A stretch of 39,932 nt of DNA from Chlorobiota bacterium (GCA_013153865.1 JAADDR010000104.1:1-39932), one strand, 5' to 3'; counted from the first letter of the stretch, positions 16,321 to 24,916 are shown. A program made the numbers and translations. The notes: generated by a model not told the origin, from the sequence alone.

Positions 16321-17325
16321 ATGAATTTTTTTCGATTTAAAAATATGTTATTAATTGTATTCTTTTTTTCGTGTTTTTTAGTGCCCGGTTTTTCTCAAAA
16401 TAAGGTTAAACAAAATGAAATAGTATGGAAAAAAGAATACTCAACGTACAAAAACGTGAATAATAAAAAAGGATTTGCAAAACTGTTTAATTTTATTTTC
16501 GAAAAAAAAGATAGGGCATTAGTAGCCCCGGTTTCTGTATTTTCGGATAACGATAATGTTTTATGGATTACTGACAGAGCTTTGCACGAACTTGTTGCCG
16601 TTAAAAAGAATAAGATAATAAATATTTCTCGGATTTTTAAAAACGAAAATATATTGTCTTCTCCGATAGGACTTTGTGTATTTCCGGATAATACCGTTTT
16701 GTTTACGGATTCTGATAACGGCAAGGTGTATTTTTTTAATAATAAGACGAATACATCGGGAGTGTTTAATAAAAACGATACATTGATAAGACCTGCGGGA
16801 ATAGCTTATTCGGTATTAACTGAAGAAGTTTTTGTTTCGGAAGCAGGGGCACACAGAATCTCAGTTTTTGATAAAAACGGCAAATTATTAAGAATAATAG
16901 GACAAAGAGGAAATGCCGACGGCGAATTTAACTTTCCGGGATTTATTTGGATTGATGATTCGGGTGTAATTTATATTGTTGATGCGTTAAATTTCAGGGT
17001 GCAGATATTTGATAAAAACGGAAAGTTTGTTAAGTCTTTCGGAAAACACGGCGACGGTACGGGAAGTTTTGCCTGCCCGAAAGGTATTGCTTCTGATACT
17101 TTCGGAAATATTTATGTGGTTGATGCTTTGTTTAATGTCGTGCAGATATTTGACAGAAACGGAAGGTTTTTATATGCTTTCGGCAAAAAAGGACAAGATA
17201 AAGGTGAATTTTGGATGCCGACCGGGATTTTTATTGATTCAGATAATAATATTTATGTTGCAGACAGTTATAATTCAAGAGTACAGGTATTTCAATTAAT
17301 ATCAAAAGAAAAATATGAGAACTGA
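16321..17325 (+). CDS. Secreted NHL-repeat beta-propeller protein
   Basis: I take the ATG at 16321 rather than an in-frame one at 16234, because it places a good signal peptide (MNFFRFKNMLLIVFFFSCFL, cut after GFSQ) at the N-terminus; the mature protein is about 310 residues. NHL blades repeat through the C-terminal half with units like VFDKNGKLLRIIGQRGNADGEF, IYIVDALNFRVQIFDKNGKF and IYVADSYNSRVQVF. It has no haem motif. The gene overlaps the 12-haem cytochrome gene by 11 bases, so the two are translated together. A structural or assembly role for the cytochrome is inferred from this pairing, which recurs in the locus. Confidence 0.87.
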   Translation: MNFFRFKNMLLIVFFFSCFLVPGFSQNKVKQNEIVWKKEYSTYKNVNNKKGFAKLFNFIFEKKDRALVAPVSVFSDNDNVLWITDRALHELVAVKKNKIINISRIFKNENILSSPIGLCVFPDNTVLFTDSDNGKVYFFNNKTNTSGVFNKNDTLIRPAGIAYSVLTEEVFVSEAGAHRISVFDKNGKLLRIIGQRGNADGEFNFPGFIWIDDSGVIYIVDALNFRVQIFDKNGKFVKSFGKHGDGTGSFACPKGIASDTFGNIYVVDALFNVVQIFDRNGRFLYAFGKKGQDKGEFWMPTGIFIDSDNNIYVADSYNSRVQVFQLISKEKYEN

Positions 17326-19003
17326 ATTTATTTTAACTTTTTGCTTTTTTATTGCGGATATTTTATCATTTTCTCAATCAATTGTTAATTCGCCGCATAA
17401 TTTATCGGCAAGCGGAACGGGAGAAATAAAATCTCTTGAAGAAAAAGAAATCTGTATTTTCTGCCATACGCCTCATACAAGCAATCCCGAACGTCCTTTG
17501 TGGAACAGGTCTGTTCCGGGTACAAATTATATGCTTTACAAAAGCTCTACGATTAAAGCGATTCCGGGGCAACCCGACGGTGCTTCGGTTTTGTGTCTTT
17601 CTTGCCATGACGGAATTATTGCTCCGGGAAATGTATTAAACCGTAAATACGAAATAGACTTCGGAAGCGGGGCGGAAACTTTTAAATACGGTAAATATAA
17701 TCTTACTACCGATTTATCCGATGATCATATGATTTCTTTTTTTTACGGGTCTGCATTGGCATATGCCGACGGCGAATTAAAACATCCCGAAAATTTGTTG
17801 CCTCCTGTTACTTTAGAAGAAGGAAAGATGCAATGTACCTCCTGTCACGATCCGCATAAAAATACGAATAAAAACTTTTTGGTTAAAACAAATAAATATT
17901 CAGCCTTGTGTTTATCTTGCCACGATAAAAAATATTGGCTTCGGTCGGCACACGAAAACTCCGAAGCTCGATGGAACGGGGCAGGAATATCCCCTTGGAT
18001 TGGCACGGCATATGAAACGGTTTCGGAGAATGCATGCGAAAATTGTCATAAACCGCATTCTGCCGGCGGGCATGAACATTTGATGAAATATGAAGCGGAA
18101 GAACGTAATTGCTTAAATTGTCATAACGGTAATGTTGCTTCTAAAAATATAGAAGCTCAAATAAACAAACCTTATTCGCATAATGTATATTCTTATTTTA
18201 AAGTTCATAATGCCGCTGAAGACGCACTCGTTTTTGATATGCATGCAGAATGCGAAGATTGTCATAATCCGCATGCATCTTATAATGCCGAAGCAAATGC
18301 CCCGTTTGTAAAAGGATATAACGAAGGCGTAAAAGGTATTGACCAAAACGGTAACAGATTGGAAACCGTTCAATACGAATATGAAATTTGTTACAGATGC
18401 CATGCCGACAGTCCGGTAAAACCCGTATCTTCGATTAACAGACAAATAGAACAAAATAACGTGCGTTTGGAATTTGCTCCGGTAAATCCGTCATTTCATC
18501 CGGTTGTTGCTCCCGGAGTAAATCCCGATGTTCCCGATTTAGCGGCACCTTATTCCGTTTCAAGTATTATTTATTGTACGGATTGTCATGCAAGCAACGG
18601 AGAAGATTCGCCCGCAGGACCCCACGGTTCTATTTATCCCGGAATATTAAAATATAATTATACAACAGGAGATAATGTTACCGAATCTTATTATGCTTAC
18701 GAATTATGTTATAAATGCCACGACAGATCTGTTTTGATAAACGGAAATTCAAATTCGTTTCAGACAAAAATTCACAAAAAACATATCGTAAAAGAGCATA
18801 CACCTTGTTCGGTTTGCCACGACTCTCACGGAATAAGCATAACTCAAGGAAATTCCGTAAATAATTCTAATTTAATAAATTTTGACCGCAATGTTGTTTC
18901 TCCCGTTAACGGAATTATTCGATTCGAAGATACCGGTTTATTCAGCGGTTCTTGTTATTTAAGTTGCCACGGTAAAATTCATAATCCGAAATTTTATAAC
19001 TGA
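17315..19003 (+). CDS. Secreted 12-haem c-type cytochrome
   Basis: The 562-residue protein starts with a signal peptide (to about residue 21). It has 11 CXXCH motifs and one CX3CH, CYLSCH, near the C-terminus. Its first 100 residues (EICIFCHTPH, PLWNRS, YMLYKSSTI, LCLSCHDG) closely resemble the small tetrahaem protein at 22307-22915. Further doubled-CXXCH modules follow. The end, INFDRNVVSP...CYLSCHGKIHNP, is a pattern I associate with deltaproteobacterial secreted cytochromes. No catalytic haem site is visible. It overlaps the propeller gene before it and is followed one base later by a haem-sensor kinase. Surface or periplasmic electron transfer is the likely job. Confidence 0.92.
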   Translation: MRTEFILTFCFFIADILSFSQSIVNSPHNLSASGTGEIKSLEEKEICIFCHTPHTSNPERPLWNRSVPGTNYMLYKSSTIKAIPGQPDGASVLCLSCHDGIIAPGNVLNRKYEIDFGSGAETFKYGKYNLTTDLSDDHMISFFYGSALAYADGELKHPENLLPPVTLEEGKMQCTSCHDPHKNTNKNFLVKTNKYSALCLSCHDKKYWLRSAHENSEARWNGAGISPWIGTAYETVSENACENCHKPHSAGGHEHLMKYEAEERNCLNCHNGNVASKNIEAQINKPYSHNVYSYFKVHNAAEDALVFDMHAECEDCHNPHASYNAEANAPFVKGYNEGVKGIDQNGNRLETVQYEYEICYRCHADSPVKPVSSINRQIEQNNVRLEFAPVNPSFHPVVAPGVNPDVPDLAAPYSVSSIIYCTDCHASNGEDSPAGPHGSIYPGILKYNYTTGDNVTESYYAYELCYKCHDRSVLINGNSNSFQTKIHKKHIVKEHTPCSVCHDSHGISITQGNSVNNSNLINFDRNVVSPVNGIIRFEDTGLFSGSCYLSCHGKIHNPKFYN

Positions 19004-19004
19004 C

Positions 19005-20459
19005 ATGAAAATTGATTCTTTCAGAACCGGAATGGTTATAATTGTTATAATTGTTGTTATTATATCTTCTTCGTCGGCTTTTTATTTATATGATAATTAT
19101 TTAACTAAACAAACTTATAAAGAAATTAAAAAAAATACCGAAAACCTTATAGCTTTAGTTAATGAAATTCAAAAAACGCTGAATTCTTCTCATACTTCAC
19201 AAAGTTTTGACACCCTTATAAACGAAATAAATAAAAACGAATATGTGTCGAATGTTTTGTTTGTCGATACTTCCGGTAACATTAAATATTATTACGTAAC
19301 AAACATTGTTGTGAAAGACTCTTTGTTTAAAAGAGGAACTTATTTTTCTTCCGGGAAAAAACTTATAAATGTTTTCGACATAAATAAAAGCTCTTACGAA
19401 GGAATATCCGTTAATGCGGGAAATACGCCTTATTGTTTTTCTTGTCATAAAAATACCGGAAATAATTTAGGATATATTGTTTTTGATTTTGCTGCGGGCA
19501 AAATTAATAAGGACATAAATATTACAAGAAAATACAGCATATTAGTTTCAATTTTTATACTCGTTGTTTCCGGAGCTTTTATATTATTAATGCATTATCG
19601 CTATGTAAAAGCATCTCTCGGAACTTTTATGAAATCAATAAAAAATATAAACAGAGGTAATTTAGACGAGAGAGTTCCTGTTTTAAAATCAAAAGAACTC
19701 GGAAGTTTGGCTGAATGCTTTAATAAGATGCTTGATAATTTTCAGGAAACGCAGAAACAATTGGATATTTATCATGAAAAAGAATTGCATAATGCTCGTA
19801 AAATGGCGACTGTCGGAGAAATGTCGGCAAGATTGGCACACGAAATAAGAAACCCGGTTATGGGAATAGCGGGTGCGGTAGAAATAATTGCCGAATCTAC
19901 CGAGTCGGAAACCGACAAACAAATTCTCCAAGAACTGAAACGACAAGCCGGAAGAGTAAACGAGGCGGTTTCAAAACTATTGAGATATGCAAAATCCGAA
20001 AAATTAAATCTCAAAAAAAATAATATTAACGAACTTATTAAGTCAATAGTTTTCTTTTTGAAAAACAGACCGGGCACAAATAAAATTACGTTTGTTTTGG
20101 AATTAAACCCTAAAATTCCTGAATTTTATTTCGATAAAGAACAAACTGAAAATGCTTTTATGAATATCAGTTTAAATGCGATTCAAGCAATAGAAGATGC
20201 AGGTATTATTACGTATCGTACAAAATACGATAAAAAAAACAAAACGGTTGAAATTACGGTAGAAGATACCGGAAAAGGTATTCCTGAAGATAAAATAAAC
20301 GAGATTTTTAAACCGTTTTACACTACAAAAACCGAAGGAACAGGTTTGGGAACGGCTATTGCAAAAGAAATAATAGAAAATCATAACGGAACAATATATG
20401 CGGAAAGCGAACTCGGCAAAGGAACACGTATTATCGTTATATTACCGGCAGCAAGATAA
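19005..20459 (+). CDS. Membrane histidine kinase with c-type haem in its periplasmic sensor
   Basis: The 484 residues comprise a membrane span at about 7-28, a periplasmic sensor to about 175, a second span at about 176-200 and a HAMP-like region with NRGNLDERVPVLKSKELG. HisKA follows with phospho-acceptor His279 in LAHEIRNPVMG, then an ATPase domain with EDTGKGIP and GTGLGTAIAKEI. The sensor holds CFSCH at residues 144-148, a covalent c-type haem site just before the second half of the domain. Haem-bearing periplasmic sensors are known in Geobacter signalling proteins. It should read redox state or a gaseous ligand and phosphorylate the response regulator encoded 112 bases downstream. It starts one base after the 12-haem gene. 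Confidence 0.9.
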   Translation: MKIDSFRTGMVIIVIIVVIISSSSAFYLYDNYLTKQTYKEIKKNTENLIALVNEIQKTLNSSHTSQSFDTLINEINKNEYVSNVLFVDTSGNIKYYYVTNIVVKDSLFKRGTYFSSGKKLINVFDINKSSYEGISVNAGNTPYCFSCHKNTGNNLGYIVFDFAAGKINKDINITRKYSILVSIFILVVSGAFILLMHYRYVKASLGTFMKSIKNINRGNLDERVPVLKSKELGSLAECFNKMLDNFQETQKQLDIYHEKELHNARKMATVGEMSARLAHEIRNPVMGIAGAVEIIAESTESETDKQILQELKRQAGRVNEAVSKLLRYAKSEKLNLKKNNINELIKSIVFFLKNRPGTNKITFVLELNPKIPEFYFDKEQTENAFMNISLNAIQAIEDAGIITYRTKYDKKNKTVEITVEDTGKGIPEDKINEIFKPFYTTKTEGTGLGTAIAKEIIENHNGTIYAESELGKGTRIIVILPAAR

Positions 20460-20571
20460 TACGCAAATTAAAGACATATGTGAATTTGCTTAAAAAACAT
20501 CTTATTCTCGAGTAAAAATTGTATATTTGATTATTTATTTATCACTCGTTATACGCAAAACAAACCTGTTT

Positions 20572-21942
20572 ATGAAGTTGTTGAAGATTCTTGTAATTGA
20601 CGATGAAAAATTAATTCGTTGGTCTTTCGAAAAAAAACTTAATTCCGATAAAATAAAAGTATATACCGCAGGTTCCGGCGAAGACGGTATAGAAACTTTT
20701 CAAATGGAACATCCCCATATAGTCTTTCTGGATAATAAATTACCTAAGATGCAGGGGCTGGATGTCCTTAAAAAAATTAAAAAAACAGACGAAGATGCAG
20801 TTATTGTTTTCATGACGGCTTACGAATCGGTTGATGTTGCCGTAAAAGCCATGAAAGCAGGTGCATACGAATATATAAACAAACCCTTTTCTTTCGAAGA
20901 AATTAATATTATTATAAAAAATATAACGGATAAAATAAATAAAGACAAAGAAATTCGCTTACTCAGACGCGAAAAAAAAGATTTTATAACCTTTGACCAT
21001 ATTATCGGAAGTTCCGAAAAAATAAAGAAAATAATAAGATTGGCGAAAAAAATTGCAAAGACCGAAACAACAACCATCTTGCTTCTCGGTGAAAGCGGAA
21101 CGGGTAAAGACCTTTTTTCTAAAGCAATACATAACGAAAGCGCCAGAAAAGACAAACCTTTTGTTACCATAAACTGCTCATCTTTACCGGAAACTCTTTT
21201 GGAGAGCGAATTGTTCGGTTATGAAACAGGTGCTTTTACCGATGCAAAAAAACAAAAAAAAGGCTTGTTCGAAGTTGCCGAAGGAGGAACCGTTTTTCTC
21301 GACGAAATAGGTGAAATAAACCAAGCTACACAATTAAAACTGCTTAATGTTTTGGAAAACAGGACTGTAAGAAGATTGGGCGGAACTGTTGACATACCGG
21401 TAGATATCAGAATTATAGCGGCAACTAACAGAAACCTGAAAAAATCCGTGGAAGAAAAACTCTTCAGAGAAGATTTATATTACAGAATAAAAGTTTTTCA
21501 AATAACCGTTCCTCCGCTTCGCGAACGCAAAGAAGATATTCCGGAACTTATAAATTATTTTATTGAACAATTTAACCGCCAATTCGGAAAAAATGTAACG
21601 GAAACAGACCCCGAAGTTCTTAAACTCATGATGAAATACGACTGGCCCGGAAACGTTAGAGAATTGAGAAATGTAATAGAAAGAGCCGTAATACTCGAAA
21701 CCGATAATATACTTTACGAAGATTGTTTGCCGGGTGAAATTAGAGAGCATAACTGTAACGAAAAAAAATGCAACCCCTATAATTTTATCCTGCCCGACGA
21801 AGGATTATCTTTAGAAGAAATGGAAAAAGAAATTATCAGACAGGCATTGGAAAAAACCGATTATAATCAGACTAAAGCAGCTAAACTGCTCCGAATATCC
21901 AGAGATACCCTTCGCTACAAAAAGAAAAAACATAAACTTTGA
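20572..21942 (+). CDS. NtrC-family sigma-54-dependent response regulator
   Basis: I choose the ATG at 20572, which gives MKLLKILVIDDEKLIRWSF at the receiver's first strand; a TTG 45 bases upstream adds only an unrelated tail. The receiver has Asp54 in VFLDNKLPKM as phosphorylation site. The AAA+ domain shows LLLGESGTGKDLFSKAIH (Walker A), the sigma-54-contacting loop as GAFTDA (the usual GAFTGA with D for G), GGTVFLDEIGEI (Walker B) and NRNLKKSVEEKLFREDLYYR. A Fis-type helix-turn-helix closes the protein (QTKAAKLLRISRDTLRYKKKK). It is the likely partner of the haem kinase and the likely activator of the -24/-12 promoters here. Confidence 0.93.
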   Translation: MKLLKILVIDDEKLIRWSFEKKLNSDKIKVYTAGSGEDGIETFQMEHPHIVFLDNKLPKMQGLDVLKKIKKTDEDAVIVFMTAYESVDVAVKAMKAGAYEYINKPFSFEEINIIIKNITDKINKDKEIRLLRREKKDFITFDHIIGSSEKIKKIIRLAKKIAKTETTTILLLGESGTGKDLFSKAIHNESARKDKPFVTINCSSLPETLLESELFGYETGAFTDAKKQKKGLFEVAEGGTVFLDEIGEINQATQLKLLNVLENRTVRRLGGTVDIPVDIRIIAATNRNLKKSVEEKLFREDLYYRIKVFQITVPPLRERKEDIPELINYFIEQFNRQFGKNVTETDPEVLKLMMKYDWPGNVRELRNVIERAVILETDNILYEDCLPGEIREHNCNEKKCNPYNFILPDEGLSLEEMEKEIIRQALEKTDYNQTKAAKLLRISRDTLRYKKKKHKL

Positions 21943-22145
21943 TAAAACCGGGTTAAATACCCCGAAAAAAGGGTTATATGCCCCGCATTTCCTGTTTGCC
22001 GGTTTTTCGATTTCTGTTTTTTCGACATCCTTAATTAATGTTTTTAAACATCACTCAGAATCTGCAATCAATTTTAGATTTATTGCGATTGTAAACAGCG
22101 GTTATTGTAATAAGCTGCTAATTAACGGTATATGACTGGGTGCGA

Positions 22146-22162
22146 CCGGATTTATTATCCGG
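22146..22162. promoter_or_regulatory. Candidate activator-binding inverted repeat
   Basis: CCGGAT (22146-22151) and ATCCGG (22157-22162) flank five bases, about 100 bases upstream of the sigma-54-like element. That is the usual distance for an NtrC-type upstream activating site. A further TATCCGGTAA-like half-site lies nearby around 22185. I do not see a full copy at the other three promoters. Confidence 0.35.
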
Positions 22163-22256
22163 CTTTAACATTAAAAATAAATTTATCCGGTAATATTTCG
22201 TTAATTGCGATGTGCCGTATTTTAATTTACCGGCTTTTCAAGAAACATACTTCCGT

Positions 22257-22273
22257 TTGGCTTGTCTTTTGTC
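22257..22273 (+). promoter_or_regulatory. Sigma-54-like element before the small tetrahaem cytochrome
   Basis: TTGGCTTGTCTTTTGTC shows TGG, a pyrimidine, a G at position 7, N4 and TTG, with T in place of the final C. GG and GT are separated by ten bases. The ATG at 22307 is about 34 bases downstream. Confidence 0.4.
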
Positions 22274-22306
22274 TTTTCATCAATGAAATTTTTAAAATTA
22301 TAAATT

Positions 22307-22915
22307 ATGAAAAATATAACCTTAGTATCTTTAATGATCCTTTTTACAAATATCGGTATCGCCCAAATTACGGGCTCAAAACACGATTTCTCCGGTAATG
22401 CATGGAATACATCCGGGCAAATTTGCATAGTATGTCATACCCCTCATAATGCTGACTTAACGGTAGCTACGGCTCCTCTGTGGAATCACGACATTACTTC
22501 TGTTGCCGCATATACTTTGTATTCCTCGGCTACGCTCGATGCAACCGTAGGACAACCGGGTAACGAATCCAAACTATGTTTAAGTTGCCACGACGGAACG
22601 GTTGCATTGGAAAATTTCGGCGGAACAACGAGCGGAACAAATTTTATTACCGGCTCGGCACTGGTGGGAACAGACATATCCGACGACCATCCGATATCAT
22701 TCGTTTATGATGCGGCTTTGGCGGCTGCCGACGGAGGATTGCACGACCCCGCAACAACAAGTTCCGGACTCGGAAGCACAATTTCCGACGATATGCTTTT
22801 TGCTTCGAGAATGGAATGTGCCTCTTGTCACGATGTGCACGACAATGTAAACGGAATGTTTTTAAGAATAAATAACGCAGGTAGTGCTCTTTGCCTTACT
22901 TGCCACGACAAATAA
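22307..22915 (+). CDS. Small secreted acidic tetrahaem cytochrome (OmcE-like module)
   Basis: The 202-residue protein has a signal peptide cut after GIAQ and four haem motifs, CIVCH, CLSCH, CASCH and CLTCH, the last at the very C-terminus. The N-terminal half reads SKHDFSG, CHTPHNA, APLWNH, YTLYSSATLDA, LCLSCHDGTVA. From memory this resembles the OmcE-type tetrahaem cytochromes that form filaments in Geobacter. Composition is unlike its neighbours: only 4 Lys and 2 Arg, many Asp, Ala, Gly, Thr and Ser. It has its own -24/-12-like promoter and a terminator right after it, so it can be made in excess of downstream genes. A filament subunit is a plausible but unproven role; a soluble carrier is the alternative. 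Confidence 0.9.
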   Translation: MKNITLVSLMILFTNIGIAQITGSKHDFSGNAWNTSGQICIVCHTPHNADLTVATAPLWNHDITSVAAYTLYSSATLDATVGQPGNESKLCLSCHDGTVALENFGGTTSGTNFITGSALVGTDISDDHPISFVYDAALAAADGGLHDPATTSSGLGSTISDDMLFASRMECASCHDVHDNVNGMFLRINNAGSALCLTCHDK

Positions 22916-22934
22916 ACAAGATAAAACAAAAACT

Positions 22935-22965
22935 GAAAAGCGGTTTCTGATCGCTTTTCTTTTTA
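22935..22965 (+). terminator. Terminator inside the locus, after the tetrahaem gene
   Basis: GAAAAGCG (22935-22942) pairs with CGCTTTTC (22952-22959) around a 9-base loop, followed by TTTTTAT. It stands 20 bases after the tetrahaem stop and before the next gene, so it probably gives a strong short transcript with partial read-through. Confidence 0.75.
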
Positions 22966-22987
22966 TACGGTTACGAAAAAAACAAGA

Positions 22988-24073
22988 ATGAAAATAATTC
23001 CGAAAATAAATATAACCGTAACGGCGATTCTTTTGCTTGTAATATCTTTTGCTTCTTGTCGGGTATTTACCTCGGCGAAAAATACCGAAAGCGAAAAAAT
23101 AATTTACCCTTCGCCTCCGGATACGGCTCGAATACAATTTCTTACATCAATCTCTTCTTCCGAAGACATATCGGGTAAACAATCAAAGTTTAAAAAATTT
23201 ATATTCGGAGAAGAAAAACCTTTACAAATATTAAAACCTTTCGGAGTATATTTCGGAGAAGGAAAAATTTATGTTTGCGATATTGCCCTTAAAGCTCTTG
23301 AAATAATTGACTTAAAAAATAATAAATTCGACTTGTTTAAACCTTCGGGCAAAGGTGTTCTTAAATTACCGCTCGGATGCTTTGTCGACGGTTCCGGAAA
23401 TATTTATGTCGCCGACGGCAATCGCAGGCAAATAATTATTTTCGATAAAAACGGAAAATATATTAATGCGTTCGGAGAAACAAAAAACTATAAACCTACA
23501 GCCGTTTTTGTTGCCGACGGCAAAATTTGGGCAGCAAATGTTAAAAATCATGCCGTGCATGTTTATGACAAGAAAACTTGTAAGTTCTTGTTCAAATTCC
23601 CGCAAGCAAATGTTTCAAAAAACGCATACCTTAATCAACCTGTTTTCTTAAATGTTACCGAAAATGAAGTATTTGTTTCGGATTTCGGAGACTTTAAAAT
23701 TAAAATTTACGATAAAAAAGGCAAATACTTAAGATCGGTAGGTACTTACGGTAAACTGCCCGGGCAATTTACACGCCCTAAAGGAATCGCAACCGATAAA
23801 GACGGTAACTTATTTGTTGCGGATGCGGCATTTGAAAATGTTCAGATGTTTAACTCGAAAGGCAAATTATTAATGCATTTCGGAGGACCCGGCGGAGGCA
23901 AAGGCAATATGTCTTTGCCGGCAGGAATATTTGTTAATTACGACGACTTAGATTATTTCGAGAAATTTACGGACAGCGATTATAACTTAAAATACCTGAT
24001 AATTGTTACTAATCAATATGGTCCGGAAAAACTCGGCATATACGGACGCATAGAGTTAAAAAACGGCAAATAA
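22988..24073 (+). CDS. NHL-type beta-propeller lipoprotein
   Basis: The 361-residue protein has a lipoprotein signal with the lipobox FASC at about residues 21-24. The segment YPSPPDTARIQFLTSISSSEDI leads into a propeller whose blades read NIYVADGNRRQIIIFDKNG, EVFVSDFGDFKIKIYDKKG and NLFVADAAFENVQMFNSKG. There is no haem motif. It is the first gene after the internal terminator and lies 12 bases before the 9-haem lipoprotein. The lipid anchor would hold it at the outer or inner membrane on the periplasmic side, or on the cell surface. It is the third propeller next to a multihaem gene in this locus, which suggests a role in cytochrome assembly or display. Confidence 0.87.
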   Translation: MKIIPKINITVTAILLLVISFASCRVFTSAKNTESEKIIYPSPPDTARIQFLTSISSSEDISGKQSKFKKFIFGEEKPLQILKPFGVYFGEGKIYVCDIALKALEIIDLKNNKFDLFKPSGKGVLKLPLGCFVDGSGNIYVADGNRRQIIIFDKNGKYINAFGETKNYKPTAVFVADGKIWAANVKNHAVHVYDKKTCKFLFKFPQANVSKNAYLNQPVFLNVTENEVFVSDFGDFKIKIYDKKGKYLRSVGTYGKLPGQFTRPKGIATDKDGNLFVADAAFENVQMFNSKGKLLMHFGGPGGGKGNMSLPAGIFVNYDDLDYFEKFTDSDYNLKYLIIVTNQYGPEKLGIYGRIELKNGK

Positions 24074-24085
24074 AGACTTTGATTT

Positions 24086-24916
24086 ATGAAAAAAAAATAT
24101 TTCGATTCATTTTCTTTTATTTGTTTGTTTGTTTGGCTGACGGCATCTTGTTCTTCCGAAGTCCGGTATAAAGTATTATCATTTGTGTTCGACGGTGTAC
24201 CGCATAACGGCAATATTTCCGAATCTTTTGCATCCGATTCCCTTTTAACCGATACACTTGTTGCTTCAACAAAAGATTTGCCGCATAAAGAACAATCTTC
24301 TTTTTATGTTCATTCGCCTTATAAAAAACGTAATTGCGATGCTTGCCATAATAATGCCGTCGGGCAAAAAGTCCCGTCTCAATTGAACTTGTGCGGCTCT
24401 TGTCACGAAAACTTCGAACATAAATACTCCGAAATACACGGACCCGTCGGGGCGGGATATTGCACTTCATGTCATAACCCCCATAAATCAAAAAACAACT
24501 TTCTGCTGAGAGAGAAAAACAAATATTTATGTTTTAAATGCCACGATTCCGGAATAGAAGAAGATGATATTCACGGTATTGCCGAAATCTCGGATTGCAC
24601 GGATTGTCATAATCCGCACGGAGAAGAAAATTCTTTTTTACTAAAAAAAACATCGTGTTATAAATGCCACGACGATTTCTCGAAAACATACACATATATG
24701 CACGGACCGGCGGCAGCCGGATTTTGTTATGCATGTCACGATTCGCATAAATCCGACAGCAGATATAAATTATCCGATAAAAATCAAGCGATATGTTATA
24801 AATGTCATATAAAAAATCGAATCTTAACGATTGAAGCTCACAAAGATGCGGAAAGTGCGGATTGCATCGAATGTCATAATCCGCACGGCGGAAACGATAA
24901 ATATTATTTTAACTGA
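24086..24916 (+). CDS. Nine-haem cytochrome c lipoprotein
   Basis: The 276-residue protein has a lipobox (LTASC near residue 22) and nine CXXCH motifs: CDACH, CGSCH, CTSCH, CFKCH, CTDCH, CYKCH, CYACH, CYKCH and CIECH. From about residue 100 it is built from doubled-CXXCH repeats of the type HGPxxAGxCxxCHxxHKS...CFKCH...CTDCHNPHG, so it arose by internal repetition. It is encoded eight bases before the outer-membrane barrel. In known porin-cytochrome conduits a cytochrome of 8-12 haems sits in the barrel, and this is the best candidate here for that partner. The lipid anchor makes an outer-surface position equally possible. Confidence 0.92.
   Translation: MKKKYFDSFSFICLFVWLTASCSSEVRYKVLSFVFDGVPHNGNISESFASDSLLTDTLVASTKDLPHKEQSSFYVHSPYKKRNCDACHNNAVGQKVPSQLNLCGSCHENFEHKYSEIHGPVGAGYCTSCHNPHKSKNNFLLREKNKYLCFKCHDSGIEEDDIHGIAEISDCTDCHNPHGEENSFLLKKTSCYKCHDDFSKTYTYMHGPAAAGFCYACHDSHKSDSRYKLSDKNQAICYKCHIKNRILTIEAHKDAESADCIECHNPHGGNDKYYFN

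Larger units (their letters stand above)
21943..22306. other. Intergenic region before the small tetrahaem cytochrome
   Basis: This 364-base gap starts with C/G-rich short stems (CGGG...CCCG near 21958-21973) that may weakly end the regulator transcript. It then holds a CCGGAT/ATCCGG inverted repeat at 22146-22162 and a sigma-54-like element at 22257-22273. A short plus-strand frame over 22132-22398 has no domain and runs into the cytochrome, so it is not called. Confidence 0.55.

Noticed and set aside
22132..22398. An 88-codon open frame before the small tetrahaem gene
   Set aside because: No domain is visible, it overlaps the cytochrome start and covers the likely promoter and activator region.
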